A stretch of DNA of 64,000 nt from positions 1-64,000 of the forward strand of contig CM061254.1 of NCBI GenBank assembly GCA_022605425.2, in the 5' to 3' direction. The position numbers and the translations under genes are program-made. The DNA is from Hamiltosporidium tvaerminnensis. Its lineage: Eukaryota > Microsporidia > Dubosqiidae. Every line of letters begins with the position of its first letter. Position 1 is the first letter of the stretch. This document shows, piece by piece, positions 20,827-33,940 of the stretch. A model generated the notes under the pieces. The model was not told where the DNA came from. It was given only the letters and a program-made list of their open reading frames with translations, and searched no databases.

Positions 20827-21018
20827 AAGAAATTTTATTCACTTCTTAAACTTAATAAATATTTTTTGGCTCTGAAAAATGGTGTGGATGTTACGATTTA
20901 TTTTACGGGTCAATTTCCTATTTTGAATTTAGGCGATACTACTTTTGGCTTGAAAATATCATGGTTTTGGTTTGCTTGTCCAGTTGTTATATTCTATGCA
21001 AAGCGTATAAATATTTAA
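20827..21018 (+). pseudogene. Coding relic without start codon, plus strand
   Basis: An open run of 63 codons between two stops has no ATG. It reads GQFPILNLGDTTFG followed by a hydrophobic stretch (ISWFWFACPVVIFY) and a basic end (AKRINI), like a membrane segment. The composition is clearly protein-like against the surroundings. Family not recognised. Confidence 0.45.
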
Positions 21019-22037
21019 AAGTTGGGAAAAGTTTTCTATTTTGTGGCTTTAATTAAATTATATTTAAAATCGGGAAAAAGAAAATCAAAATTTATATAAA
21101 ACGATTATATTTTTCGTTTTTGTTTTTTCATACATCAAAAATGAAAAATTTGTTGTACCTTAAAGGATATTTTTTTTAGAACCTAGAATTTGTATGCTAT
21201 GTAATTTATAGCTTCTGAAAAAGAAGATTATTGAGCAAGATGCTGCTTTGTTTATAAACTCAGATAAAAATAAATTTATTTCAGATAATATTTTTTTAAA
21301 TTAAATCAATGCTCCTTTTTCTTAGATCTAACTTTATTTGGTGTCGAATTAAATTTTTGCAGCAAATGTAGAAATGGAAATATTCACATCATATTTGTTC
21401 ATTACTGAAAAAATATATTGTGGAATACACAATATTTTTAAATGATTTTTTATTCAAGTATCATTATGCTTAACCAAAAATAAAACCTTCAGCACATATA
21501 ATAGAATACATCGATCCTTGGAAAACGGATAAAACTTGGTTGGACATTAAATTCATTTTAGTTCGAGAAATTTGTCAAATATTATATATAAAGATGTTTT
21601 TATGCATTAAAAATAATTTTATTCATGGTTTATGTATTAATATTAAGATTCTACCGAACTGAATATTTTTCGACAATTTTTTGAAGTTAATCTGAAATAG
21701 CTTTTTCAAACCATTAACTCTACAAGTAAGCTGTTGCATAAAATAATAATACTTATTCTATGTATATTTAAATAGGATTTATAAAAGCCTTAATAAATAT
21801 CTCGATAACGACGAATCATTAAATTAAAAAATAAAAATTGCATAACTTCTACTTTAAGTAAAAAAAATTTTAATTCAAGAAAGAAAAAATTAAAAGAGCT
21901 TGATTTTAATAATTAAGCTGGTAACCGATTTTCTTAGAAAATACTAGATTTTATTTTTATTAAAAAATTAAGAATAAAGTAAACATAGCAAGTATTTACC
22001 ATATTTTAGCAATGATTATGTCATAATGAAAAGAAGA
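21019..22037. other. Gene-free AT-rich stretch
   Basis: Downstream flank of the minus-strand pseudogene at 22038-24093. No feature seen. Confidence 0.4.
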
Positions 22038-24093
22038 CTATAAAATCGAAAAATATTCTATTGACAAATAGGAATCCTCGTAGTATTCTTCAGCTTGCTT
22101 GATTATCGAATTGTAAGTAAATTCATAGCCTCTTTTCGCATAAAAAGACGTGACTAAAATAGAATTTCCTAAAATTGCCTTCTCGATATGACTTATTCTG
22201 AATTCAAGGTCTAATAATATTTTTAAGACCTGAATGTCAAAGTCGTGTTTATTTTGCGAAAAATCCATCGAATTTATTGATTCCTTCAAATTTATTATAT
22301 TCTGAGCTTCCTGATTAAAAATAGTTTCTAATCTCTTATTTCCACAAAATTTATCTCTATATATATTTACAAGTGCCGTAGCCTTATCCATATAAATATT
22401 TACGCTACAATGACTGCAAATTAAAGCAAATAATCTCCTTTGTATCAACTTTGAGGCAGATGGATTCGTTAGTTGGCATATAATACCTAAAAAAAGATCG
22501 TTTTTGAATCCATCCTCTATTCTAATATTCGTTTCAAATAAAGATCTAAAAATAAATCGCATTTTTAATTCAAAAAGGAAAATACTAAAATATTTTCCTT
22601 TTTCGATAATAAGAGTAGAGAAATAATGTAAGGTATTTAAAAGTCGGTAGATCTGAATCTTCTCGGGATTTTTTTGAAAAGAATAAAACAATTCTGATAA
22701 TAAATTTCTAGTAAAGAATATTATTTTGTCTATTAAGTTTTTTGAACAACTTTTTTTTTCACGGGATTTATATTTAACCACCTTATTATTGTTTAAAGGA
22801 ATTGAATATGTTATAAGACTTATAACTTTATAAAGATAATGCACATACAGAATATGTCCTTTAAAAATATATTGGAACTGGTTTTCTTTGAAAAATTCTG
22901 TAAAAAAATTTAACTCAGGAAATATTAAATTAATCTTTGTGTTTTCAATATTTTTAAAAGGATTGAGGCAAATATATTCTGTGATTTTTTTGCACCATTC
23001 CGATCTGCTTAGCTTTGAAAAAAAATTATTCTCAAGTTTGACAAGTTTTTTTACCAAACATTAAGATTGTTTTTAAATCCTCGAATGTTTTTACTTCATT
23101 GGGATAGAACTTTGAATTTTTATTTTTAAGATTTTCTAAAATATTTTTCTCGTCTAGGTCATCATCATAATAATTATTTTCGTTGAAATTATCAATACTA
23201 TTAGAAGTAAATATTATACTGAATAATTCTTCTTTTATAATTAGAATATATTCATGATTTACTTCGTTTAAACTTCTTTGTGAAATTTTTTGGTTAAAAA
23301 AAATATTTAAGGAAGGTATATCTGACATCATTTAGTATGTGTTTCTATACAACATATTTTCGTCATCTAAACACAACCATTTCTTCCTTTTGATATTTTT
23401 GCTTATCGAAGGATTACTTGGTATAGTATTTTTCATTGGAACTTCTATTGCTTTATTTAAAGCTAAAAATTCCAGGGCTGAAAAATCCACTTCTTCGGAA
23501 CATATTGTAGAGTTATCAATTATTACTGAATGAGAGCATGTATCAGGGAGGCTACATTCTGGATTTACTTCATTTTGTTCAATATATTTATATTCAAGGG
23601 GTTTTGAAATTTGTTCTTTCATTGCCTTTTCGGGAAAGGCAATATAGAATGCTGGCAGCAGTGTGGATGAATAGAATGCCGTTTCGGGCTCGGTCTGATT
23701 GCTGCATGTCATATGCAATGATTTATCTTTAAAAGAACTATTCTCTTTGTTTACTTTTGAATCACTCGTTTCCTTTATACAACGGTTCTGTGCATGTTCT
23801 TTCCAAGCTTCTTATTTTTTTGGAGTATATTCGGTCTGTAATGTTGTAGTTTTCGGTAGTTGATTACTTGGTTCACTTTGTAAGATTTCTATTTTTGGTG
23901 GTTGACTTAGCTCACTTTGTGATAAGAAAATTTTCGCAAAGCTTAAATAATCAAAACCATCGATTGTATAATCATCGTTGTTTTGATATGTAGAATTTTT
24001 TTGCCAAATTCTTTTGTTATTTCTTTGTTTGCTTGCATTAAGGGTTTCTGTTAGAAAAGCAAAAATTGTGTAAACACTGAATTTAGTTTTCAT
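22038..24093 (-). pseudogene. Broken paralogue of the putative secreted protein at 35369-37315
   Basis: Reading leftward from an ATG at 24091-24093 gives a signal-peptide-like start (MKTKFSVYTIFAFLTETLNA), then a polar linker. There are in-frame TAA stops at 23812-23814 and 23332-23334, then a frame change at an A7 run near 23048, and a final open segment to 22038. Removing one A from that run would restore the GKKL context found as GKKLIEY in the intact paralogue. Conserved blocks with the paralogue are IFPELNFF, GHILYVHYL, KIQIYRLLNTLHYFS, MRFIFRSLFE and LFLGIICQL, in the same order. The two nonsense codons cannot be explained by homopolymer error, so I call a pseudogene. It could still express shorter products. 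Function unknown. Confidence 0.8.
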
Positions 24094-24122
24094 GGCTGAC
24101 TTTTTATGTACGTATGTATTAT

Positions 24123-24419
24123 TTATTCAGGTTCTATAGATTTTTTATAATCTGTTAGACATTTTTTTTTCGATTCTAGATTCATTAAGAATTCTGGAAC
24201 AAAAAAAACAATATTTCCATTTTCTACCAGTGTATTTTTGAATTCATAATTTTGATTTAACAAATGAAAAGGTTTATGTATTATAGCTAATAATCTGACG
24301 TTTTTCATTTTAAATACAAAATATTTGAAATTTTTTAGTCTAAATTTGTCAATCAATGTAACTGCTGTTATTCCAAAACATACATTTTGGTTTCTTTTGT
24401 AGGTTAGAGGTTGAAAATA
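24123..24419 (-). pseudogene. Open fragment upstream of the broken paralogue
   Basis: About 98 codons are open on the minus strand between stops, in a different frame from the next segment. There is no ATG near the beginning; the first is internal (MKNVRLLAIIHKPF). It reads NQNVCFGITAVTLIDKF and ends CLTDYKKSIEPE. It lacks a counterpart in the intact paralogue, so it is probably a separate relic. Identity unknown. Confidence 0.4.
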
Positions 24420-25848
24420 TTATGCTTTCATTAACAAAATTTTAAATATAATATGACCATATAGGATATATTGAAGTTTTTTTCGATGAATTTTCATAAT
24501 TTTTAAATGAAGTTTCAAAGTTGTTATTAAAATTACAGAATATTCTAACATTTTTAAAATTTAAATGTTTTCAATTTTTTTTCGAACTTCTTAAAAAAAA
24601 ATTGTTTTTAATATAAATTATTCATATCGTATAATTTCTCATATTTCTTGCGAGTTTATTTTTTTCTTTTAAGACTTTATTTTAATGTATGTATGATAAA
24701 AATAGAAACATAGAAATGTTTTTTGGAGGCTAGGTTATTCCTACGTATTCTTTGATATTTCTATGTCTCTTTGAGTTATATTTTATGTACAGTTTCTAGA
24801 TTAATAGAAATTATATATGAAGTTTGAAATTCTAATAGATTCATGTTTTATTATTTGCTGCATTTTTTCAAATTAAATACCAATAGATTTATTATAATAT
24901 TGCATCCAATTTAAGAATAAAATTTATTTGCTGTATAAAGATTATGACTCTTTAATAAATTAAATTTGTTCCAAATCTAAAAATACGGAAATAAAATATG
25001 ATATCCTTAATACAGGTTTTTTGATTTTCCAAATAAAAATATTGTACTTAATTAAGTAAATTATAAATAAATCATGTTACAAATTTCCAATTAAAGAACG
25101 ATTGATATATTGTAAACAATCCACTAAAAGTAAATTAAAAACATATCACTGTTAATTTAACAATCCTTATATATTTTATAAAAAAGAAATTTTTCATAGA
25201 TCTAAAAATATATCGATTTAGATTTTTTTTAAACGAGAAAATTTTTTCTAACAATTTTAATCTCCATCAATTTAAATTTTAAATTCTTAAATTTACAAAT
25301 TACTATAATTTTTCTTAAGAGCTTTATGATGTCAGATTTTACATGAAGGAAAAGCAAGCATGATACAGGTTTTCCAAAAATTTCATATTTTATGAATCGA
25401 TAAAAAAATATATTTTTTTTCTTATAATTATGTATCTTAAATTTACGAAGATGCATGTATTAGATATAAACAGTCATGAAATTAGCCAATTTAAAGAAAC
25501 TCACAAACTATTTTGCATAAAATTAAATACGAAATGTCAGACTCAATTTATTGCTTTGATATTTATTCTAGGTGTTTAAATAAATCACTCTTACTTTTAA
25601 ATAATGGTTTATATAAGAATAAGTACCAATCTTAAGAAAGAATCATTTTAAATACTATGATTATACTCTAAAAATGGCGTTTTTATTTCATTTTCAAATG
25701 CTTTTTAAATTATGTATCTTGATGTGAGATCGTTGAGTTTTCCTATGTCTATAATCGACGGACTAAAAAAATTGTAGTGATTCTTTGAATAAAGGCTTTT
25801 GTTCGCTTTTTATTATAATCATCGAATTTGAAAATGTAACATATCGCA
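24420..25848. other. Gene-free AT-rich stretch
   Basis: A 75-codon minus-strand ATG frame at 25229-25456 is almost entirely Lys, Ile, Phe and Leu and is most likely chance. Nothing else seen. Confidence 0.4.
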
Positions 25849-26083
25849 ATTTCCCACCATGCTGGGGGCATAATTGTTTTTGATACTTAGCTGCTTAACC
25901 TAAGAGGCGACTAAAAGGGACTGTCCTCCATGTTGAAGTTGGGCGTAGGGCTAAAAACCCAGCCTTTAAAACCACTTGTTACGAACCCGAAGAAGTAAAA
26001 AAATTCATTGAAAAAGACCAGTATATGGTATTATGGCGGGAACCAAGGCTCTTGCAGAGCTGTAGTGCTGCAGATGAATGAAT
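25849..26083 (+). mobile_element. 234-bp SINE-like element (family B), copy 2
   Basis: Starts CCCACCATGCTGGGGG, contains GAGGCGACTAAAAGGGACTG and ends near GAGCTGTAGTGCTGCAGATG. The flanks share ATATCGCA (25841-25848 and 26084-26091), a likely target-site duplication. GC content is far above its surroundings. Confidence 0.85.
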
Positions 26084-26524
26084 ATATCGCACATTAAAAC
26101 GGAATTTCAATAAACAGCGGCCAGATATGTAAATATTAGATTAGTTTTCTTGTCAACTATAAGATAAAACTAGATCGAGCCTTTAATTTTTTTTACACCA
26201 TAGATTTATATTATTTATTACGATACGAAAGCTTTATTGATTTATAGTTTAGAATTTATACCCGCAAAATTCTAGAAACAAATGCCCTAAACCCTACCGT
26301 TCACAAATCTAAATATAGAGTAGCTTTATCTTATAAATAAGGGTATCGCATCTAAAGCTCGTATAGAAGAATAATAATACAGTCAGTCTTTCTTATTCTC
26401 AATTTCCGAGATTTTTTTATTTATAAGAATGGATTAAGTTATGAGTTTTTTATCATTGGAATCTAAAAATTATGCTATTATAGGGTTTTTTATCATGAAT
26501 AAGGAAAAAAAATGTTTTTTTTAT
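26084..26524. other. AT-rich stretch, no gene seen
   Basis: A telomere-like word, CCCTAAACCCTA, occurs near 26285. No other feature. Confidence 0.35.
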
Positions 26525-28263
26525 ATTCAAATCTTAAATACGAATATGAACTGGATTGCAAGTAAAATCGAAGCTTATAATTTTTACTAATAAGAACTTC
26601 TAGATCAAAATACTTGATCAAAACAAATCAATTTCAAGCTGAAACAAGACTCCTTTGATATTTAACTGTGTATATTTAAATTTGCAAAACCTACAATTTA
26701 AAAAACTTTTTTGCATTTCGTACATTTCTTAAACGAGCAATTAAAAAAAATGTTTTTTTCTGTGATGCTATGATAATATTATGAAATTATACACAAATAA
26801 CTTGTGCCTTATATATCTTAATTTTCTTATCATAATTTTATTTGATCACAAATATTGGTAAGATTTGTATTATAAAATCCTGACACTTTTATTCAGCATC
26901 AGCATCTTATTTTTTCAACAAGTAATTGAAGACTATGTAGCTATATAGCAAATTATTAGATCTATAGTATATATTTTGATCTAATATGTATAAAACTTAC
27001 TATAGAATCATTCGGTACAAAAAGAATGTATATTTTATATTCGTGATGTTTTTTTTTTTATAGATAATAGATGTTTTGGCAATGTCTGGGGGCTTTACAT
27101 TGATAAATAAGATTATATGGATGACATCTAAGATGCCCTTTGCCAAAAACATGAAAAATATGCTTTATACTTATGAAATATAATAGATATTGTTTTTATC
27201 GAAAATTTTTACTATAGTAATATTGTAATTAAAATTCAAATTTCTTTTGGTTGCGTTTATGTGTTGGGTTTTTGTGCAAAATTAAACTTATTTAAATGAT
27301 ATAAAGGCTTTTAATACAATCTAGCGAAGTAATTTTTCGTACATATATTTTTTTAAAATGATTCAATAAATATTCTCTGATGGTCATTTTGTAATATATT
27401 ATAATGGGGGTTTCAAGGTAAATTCTACAATTTTCTCTGATATTTTCTGAAATTGTTTAATCTTTTAAAAAAAATGTATGAACTATTTCAAATTAAAATT
27501 CTAATATTTTTTATCTTTATAGAATATTTCGTTGTAAAAGGGAAGAAATTTTACAGAGAATGAAGACTTTTGTTTTATCTTTGGAAATATTTTTACTGTT
27601 TATCTGATCAAATATGGGACCGAAAGAAAATTTTTATGGCATTGAATTATATAATATCACCGCTTCAGATATTTATAGAAAATATTTGTATTGCTTAGCG
27701 ATGATATATTTTTAAATTGTTTGGCACTTATCACAATAAACCACTTTGTTAGTTATATATTCGTATTACTAAAAATGCTTTAGATTCAATTTTTAAAAAT
27801 AAAGGAAGATTTTTTAGCATTTCAGAATTCATAATTATTGATTTCTTAAATAAAATTAGACGGCTTTGTTAGAATATTAATCGTTCTTATGGCGTTTAAA
27901 AATTCTTTTTTATCCAAATGATGATATTTTATAGTTTTTTTTAATTTATTTTACTAGATTGTTCTAAACAAGTATGAGTCTTTGTTTTGTCTTTAAATAT
28001 AATAGATAGTATTCTTTGCTCTGTTCTGTATAGTTTGGATTCAATTGTAGCGTTTAAAGATGGAATTTAATACATATATCAGTCCATACTATAGAAAAAC
28101 ACGGAGTGCTATATGATAGTATTAAATAAAAATGGCTTTCTGGAATGGAAACTATCATTTTTTTGATAGGTTATTGCGGTCAGAACGTGTTTTGTTTAAA
28201 AAGGCAAAGAATGAACGATTGATGAAAATTTTTATTACTTTCGCTAAAAAAGATTTTCGGTAA
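26525..28263 (+). pseudogene. Zone of decayed coding sequence, plus strand
   Basis: Separate protein-like runs appear on one strand: IQILNTNMNWIASKIEAYNF near 26525, VLAMSGGFTLINKIIWM near 27075, NFTENEDFCFIFGNIF near 27560, and an ATG frame of 43 residues at 28132-28263 (MAFWNGNYHFFDRLLRSERV). Stops and frame changes separate them. They may come from one large gene or several. No family recognised. Confidence 0.45.
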
Positions 28264-31200
28264 AATCATAAGTTATTTTCCTACCGATAACAAAATAAAA
28301 CCGCGATTAGGAGAATAGTTTAAAGCTCATGTATTTTAAGTTTCTAAATTAAGGAGTCTTATGAACTATATTTACATGCAAAATGTAAATAGTTAAATGG
28401 GTGTATAAACTAATATATGTACTGAAAAAACATATATAGTGAAATTTACATTTAGAAAACAGATCTGAGAAAATTTTGTATTAAATAGATGTTTATAGAT
28501 AACGAAAGGCGAAAATTTATTTTATCGAGATAGGACAAATAAAGATTACTTAACCCAGTATGCAACATTTTAAAACATAAGCATGTAGATATACAAACAT
28601 AGCTTGCATGATCTTAGCGGCTAAGAATTATGGATTATTATTTTTATAAATTGTTTGTTTTTAGAACTTTTATGATAGAAATTAAATGATTAGGATTCAA
28701 TGCTAGGGGTCAATTTCAAGCACAGAAGCATTCTTTGATCTGCTTTCTAAAATAAAAATTAATTTTATATTGGCTTCTTGAAACAAAAAAATGTGTTCAA
28801 TTTATTGAGATAAGTAGAAAATTACAAGCTGAAAAAATTCGAATATACTTTTTATAAATGCGAATTATGAATTAAAAAGTATTGGAGTAGCCGTCGTTAA
28901 TAAAAGTACGATTAATTTTCATTGAACGATTTTAATTTTTATAAGCTTTACATTTCACTTATAAACTTTCATATTGCAATATCTTGCTCTGGAACTACAA
29001 TCACAACAAAAAAGTTCTCTTTCAGCTCATTCTAAATATTTTGAGAACGAAAAAATTAAAGTGAACTGAGTGAAATCTTTAGAAACACCAATAGCACGTG
29101 ACACAAAAAAGTATGAAATGAAAGCTATAATTTTTAATTATGGTTTTATTGATGATTTTAGTAATTCATACTCATTCCTGTCAAAACCGCAAAGGAAATA
29201 CAATTATGAGAGAACGGACTATTTATATGCGAATAAAACGAGAGAAATATATTTGCTTCAAGTATTTATACATTTTTAAAGTCTGATTTTGGTTTTTTGA
29301 AACATTATCTGGAAGATAAAAAATTTGTAAAACCCTAATTTACTTGATGAAATTATTCAATAGATCTTTTTTTAATATTTTTAGAGTATGTAACAACTAG
29401 AAATTAGAAAAATTTCGGAAAGGCTTAACCTGTATAAACTTGAAATATTTAATTATTTTCTTTTTAAATTCGAAACATTGTGAACAATAGCCTGATTTTT
29501 CGTACCTCGGATTTAGCTTATCTATGGGATATCCATTGATATTGAAAGTTATATGAATATAAATTTCATTTCGGGTTTCTGTTTTCATCTTCATCATTTA
29601 GTTTATTCACCTTATTGATACATCTGTTACGAATTTGAAATTTTTGCATAACTTATAAGAAAATGATATAAACCCCAGCATACCCATTCAAATAATTTTA
29701 GATCAGAAATAGGAACCTGCGAAATATTGTTAAAATAATTTGCCTGTAGCTCACAAGTATTTAAACTTTGCACTTAATTTTCTAATGCTATTTAAACGAG
29801 GAAAATATTTTTTAATTTATTCTATTCAAGTCATATAAGCCGAATTTTATTTTTTTTTGAGAGATGTCTTGGTTATTCCGATATATAATAATTAAACATA
29901 AATCCTTTGGACTTGTGCCCTAAAAAAATCTAATTTCTATAGCTTATGTAGCAAAAATTTTATTTTCACGATGTATTTATTGATTATCATACGATAAACA
30001 TTAAAGTGCACGATTATTGTTCAAAATAATTAAAATATAGTAGTTACTGTTTATAACGTGATCATCTATGTATTTATTCAGCTAGAAAGGAATTTATATT
30101 TATATCTGAGAAAGTAGATGATGCCTATGTATATTTTTGCGAAGAACGATATGCTTTTGTAATTGCGATACAAGAAAACTAAATAGAATAATTTTTACAA
30201 ACATATATATTTCAAAAGCAAATTTAGCCTTTTTTGTGATTATACGCAAAATCTTGCTTATAGTAATTGTATCTGTATGGTTTTTAGCTACGGAAAAACT
30301 AGTACTACTTTTTTTAGTTGCCAAAAAGGTTCGATTGCAAATTCTTTATCAAATTATGATCTTTACAAACTATTGTACATTTTTTTAATTAGAAAATATT
30401 TCAAATTATAGAGCCTAAGAGTTAGAGTTTCTATCAAAAATGGCAAGTCATAGTGTATATCGAATTATTTAAAACCTAATTTTCTAGTATTCTGTGCTCG
30501 TCTAGAGATTTTTTCAAATAACTTGCTAAAAAAAACTTTAATTTATATACCCAATTAAAGGTTTTAAATTAACAGTTTATCCTCTTTTTAAAAATAGTTT
30601 TATTGATTTATCCAACCTAGCATAGCAGATTCGGGAAAAGAATCAGCCAAGACTATATACCAATGTATTCATATATATTTTGCAGGCTTTTAAATTTTAA
30701 AGAATTAAAAAATGCAGACCGTCTCTGTTTCTTAATCCCTGAGAATAATATTTTACAACTTTAGATATAAATTCTTCTAAACCATTGAGACTTTAAAATT
30801 TGTATTTAGCCGGTTTTACCCGATGAAAATTCCATCTTTAATAAGTTATCTTACTTAATATGTTTATATTTGTAACACAAGATTATTTGAAATTAAGTTT
30901 AATAATTAAACATCATATTCTAAAAGAATTAGGAATATATCTCAAATCAAAATTTTTTGTGAGAATGATAATATAAATTTTATTTCTGCTTAAAAAATGC
31001 AAAATCTGTATTAAGTAAATATAAATATACTCTATCTGAAATATAATAATTTAAGTAGATATGCTATAAAAAGCCCTGATGAAGCTAAAAACTATGCTAT
31101 TTGTGAGGAAATAAAATAAGCGAAATTTTTAAGACTTGGAAATGGGCGATATGAATATCACTTAAAAAATACCGAATTTATTTAACTTTTTTAGAATGAA

Positions 31201-33224
31201 TTAATAAATATGTTTCTACCATATTTAATCATATTATATAGAAAAGATATAGTTAGCTAATTTTATTTATCTATTTTTTTATCTGTTTACCGAAACTTTT
31301 TAAAAAATTTTTTACGCTTTTTTTACTCTGAATTTTCAAGATATTCTTTTTTAGAAGTTTGAAAATTCAAATGCTAAGTTTCCTACTTAATTCATTCTTG
31401 ATTATCTAATATATCTGGCATTGTCATTTATTTCTTTTTATAATTAGCGATAAATCTAATGCGTATAGCTATATCTTGTATCTATGCATATTTAATCCTT
31501 TAAGCAAAGTATTTTAAAGATATTTGTTTACTTATATTTTATTACATATCAGTGGGCTTTTTTATTACTTTTTTGCCATTTATAATGTATTATTACTTGT
31601 ATTTAAGAAATTTTTGATTGAAAAATGTATTTAAATCTAAGTACATACTTATAGATACTAATATTAAGCAAATGGAAGCACAAAATATTGGACTTTTAAT
31701 TTAAAAGATCAATATCGAAATATAATAGTGAAAAAAGCAATTACAAAAAAAACCTGAGAATAAAAGATCGAAAAGATAGAATAAGCCAACCAATTAAATC
31801 AAACAAACAATTCTGTTTTTAATTCCTTTGTTTAAACTACAAATGGTTTTAATTCCTTTTATCTTTAAATTCATATGCTTAGTAATATTAGAGACCGAAA
31901 TTCGAGACTGCATTTTTTAAAGATTAAACTTCTTGATATCTTAATGATCGGGTTATTATCTAAAAAAGAAGGCCTTTGCTGGCAATCTTACATTTAATCC
32001 TTTTTAGTTGCATTGTAGTATTTTTTGTTATTATTCCATAATTATTTCGATTTTTATATACCTAAATTATATTCATTTTTTCTTTTGTAGCATTAACTGG
32101 AATTGATTGTGCTTCTGCAATATCGAATTTATATTCATATTTGATCGCAATTCTAAAAACAGGTTTGTCTTCGAATAAATTTAAAAAATTCTAACCAGCG
32201 CTTTTAAATATTATGTTTTTATTTTCTTAAGGACATCTTTAATTTTATTTTTTTAAGGAAAAAATTTTGAATTTTTAAAGCTTTGGATTATTATAAAAAT
32301 ATATTCTGTAAAATCCTTTTTTAAAAATTACCTTGTATAATTTTGGAGCAAATCAGATATGTTACATAAGCATTTACTAACTTACAATACATTTCTGTAC
32401 TTTTTTTCTCTCGGAATTTACTTTCGGTAAGAGTTTAATTTTTAAGTACATTTGTTAAAGATGCTAGTTTTTAATATATTTCATATCAAAATTAGCAGTA
32501 CGAACAGACTTTATTCTAAATATTCTTTGGATTATAATAATATGTAAGTTTTACAATATTTACTACGAGCTTTTATTTCCGAAATTCCAATTCATTTCAT
32601 ACAAATCCCGTATTAGCTCACAAAACCAATATATTATAATTTTTATTTGTAATCAACTTTAAATTTTTTTTAGAATTATAATTGTCTAAATTTTAGTTCT
32701 CTAAACTCAAAATAAAATTCTTGATGTATTGTTTAACACCCGTAATTTTGAGAAAATTTTAATTTAAGATTTTAGATATTTCCGATGGGCTAGCTTTATG
32801 GAAACCTTGCGGCTTAGGAAACCTATTTTCTTAGAAGGTTTTTCCCGAGTTTCACATTTGCCAATATATTTTTGTCTTTTTGGAAAATTTTAACTGTTTG
32901 GAAATTTACACAATGCCCTTTTGATTAATAATATTACTTTCATGTGAGACATAATATCCTGGGAACAATGTATTTATATTTTTGATAAAGGTGATTTTGA
33001 ATATATATATTTTATATACGTCTTTTGGAGTCACTTTATCGAAATGAATTTGCTAAATATTTAATTAATTTTAAATTTCGATCGGGAATTTTCTCAAAAC
33101 TCCTTCCAAATACATTCCGCTGCTTTTTCTGTTTTTAAATATTTTACCGAGTAGTCGCGTTTTTGGCGTGTCTAAAAAGCCCTAAAATGTTTGCATTCTA
33201 AAATTAAATAGATATTTTTTTTCG
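28264..33224. other. Long AT-rich stretch without supported genes
   Basis: Several 60-80 codon frames occur (29070-29279 plus; 29397-29597 minus, with CSQC; overlapping frames at 30100-30388). None has supporting motifs, and several start only at TTG or GTG. By analogy with neighbouring intervals some may be relics. No repeats of the two dispersed families are present. Confidence 0.4.
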
Positions 33225-33940
33225 GATATTGGTAGAAGGAAGATAACCACACAAAAAATAATCCGTTTGGCAATAGGTATGTGAAAGAGGTGTGAAGAAT
33301 ATTGTTCGAATTTTTGATGGGAATAAAACCACACTTAACCTCGGTTTTTCCATGGGAGTTGTTTTGAGGAGAATAGGTCTACGAAATAGCGAAACTTTTT
33401 CTACAAATTTATTTGTAGTTTTTTATGTAACTAGATTGCAGCCCACGGCTGAAAATGTAGGTAATTTCCGTGTAGATGCATGGATGCTATCCTCGCTCAC
33501 TCGTTTTGAAGATAGGCGCCAGGAGATATAAAAAATATAACCATTTAAAGCGGGAAAGTCAAGTAGCAGATTATACCTGTTAAGATGACATTATGTTGTC
33601 TAGGTGGAAACCATCTTAGTCTTTAAATATATCTTTGCTGGAAGTTATTTGGGTTCAGAAAGTGTATAGTAAGTGGGAATACTGCATATTCTTAAGGGGG
33701 CTCGGGGGGCTTCGGCTCTCGATCTACACCATGTAACAAACATTAACGAACACTTGGCAAATGCCATGTCTATAAATTGGGTTCTACACACCTATTACAT
33801 GAAAAGCTCTGGTACGTAGGTATCGTGGGGGGTACTGATGGTGTGTTGGGGTCCAGTTATTTAAGTTTAACATAGAACTGCTTTAATGTCATGAAATCAA
33901 ATATAACACCTGTCACTGTTTTAAAAAGATGTTATATTTT
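33225..33940 (-). repeat. ~0.7-kb dispersed element (family A), copy 2, inverted
   Basis: Reverse complement of the 38217-38943 copy over its length. Landmarks are GGTAGAAGGAAGATAACCAC at the left, CTACAAATTTATTTGTAG, TTGGGTTCAGAAAGTGTA, and CACTGTTTTAAAAAGATG at the right. The open frame at 33292-33531 is inside the element. Confidence 0.85.

Noticed and set aside
25229-25456. 75-codon minus-strand ATG frame
   Set aside because: Composition is almost only Lys, Ile, Phe and Leu, as expected from random AT-rich sequence.
33292-33531. Frame in family A copy 2 that matches 38665-38898 (FSTNLFVVFYVTRLQ)
   Set aside because: The match follows from DNA similarity of the repeat; the same frame is broken by a stop in the 61.8-kb copy and the two frames differ in start and end. 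Kept only as a note on the element.
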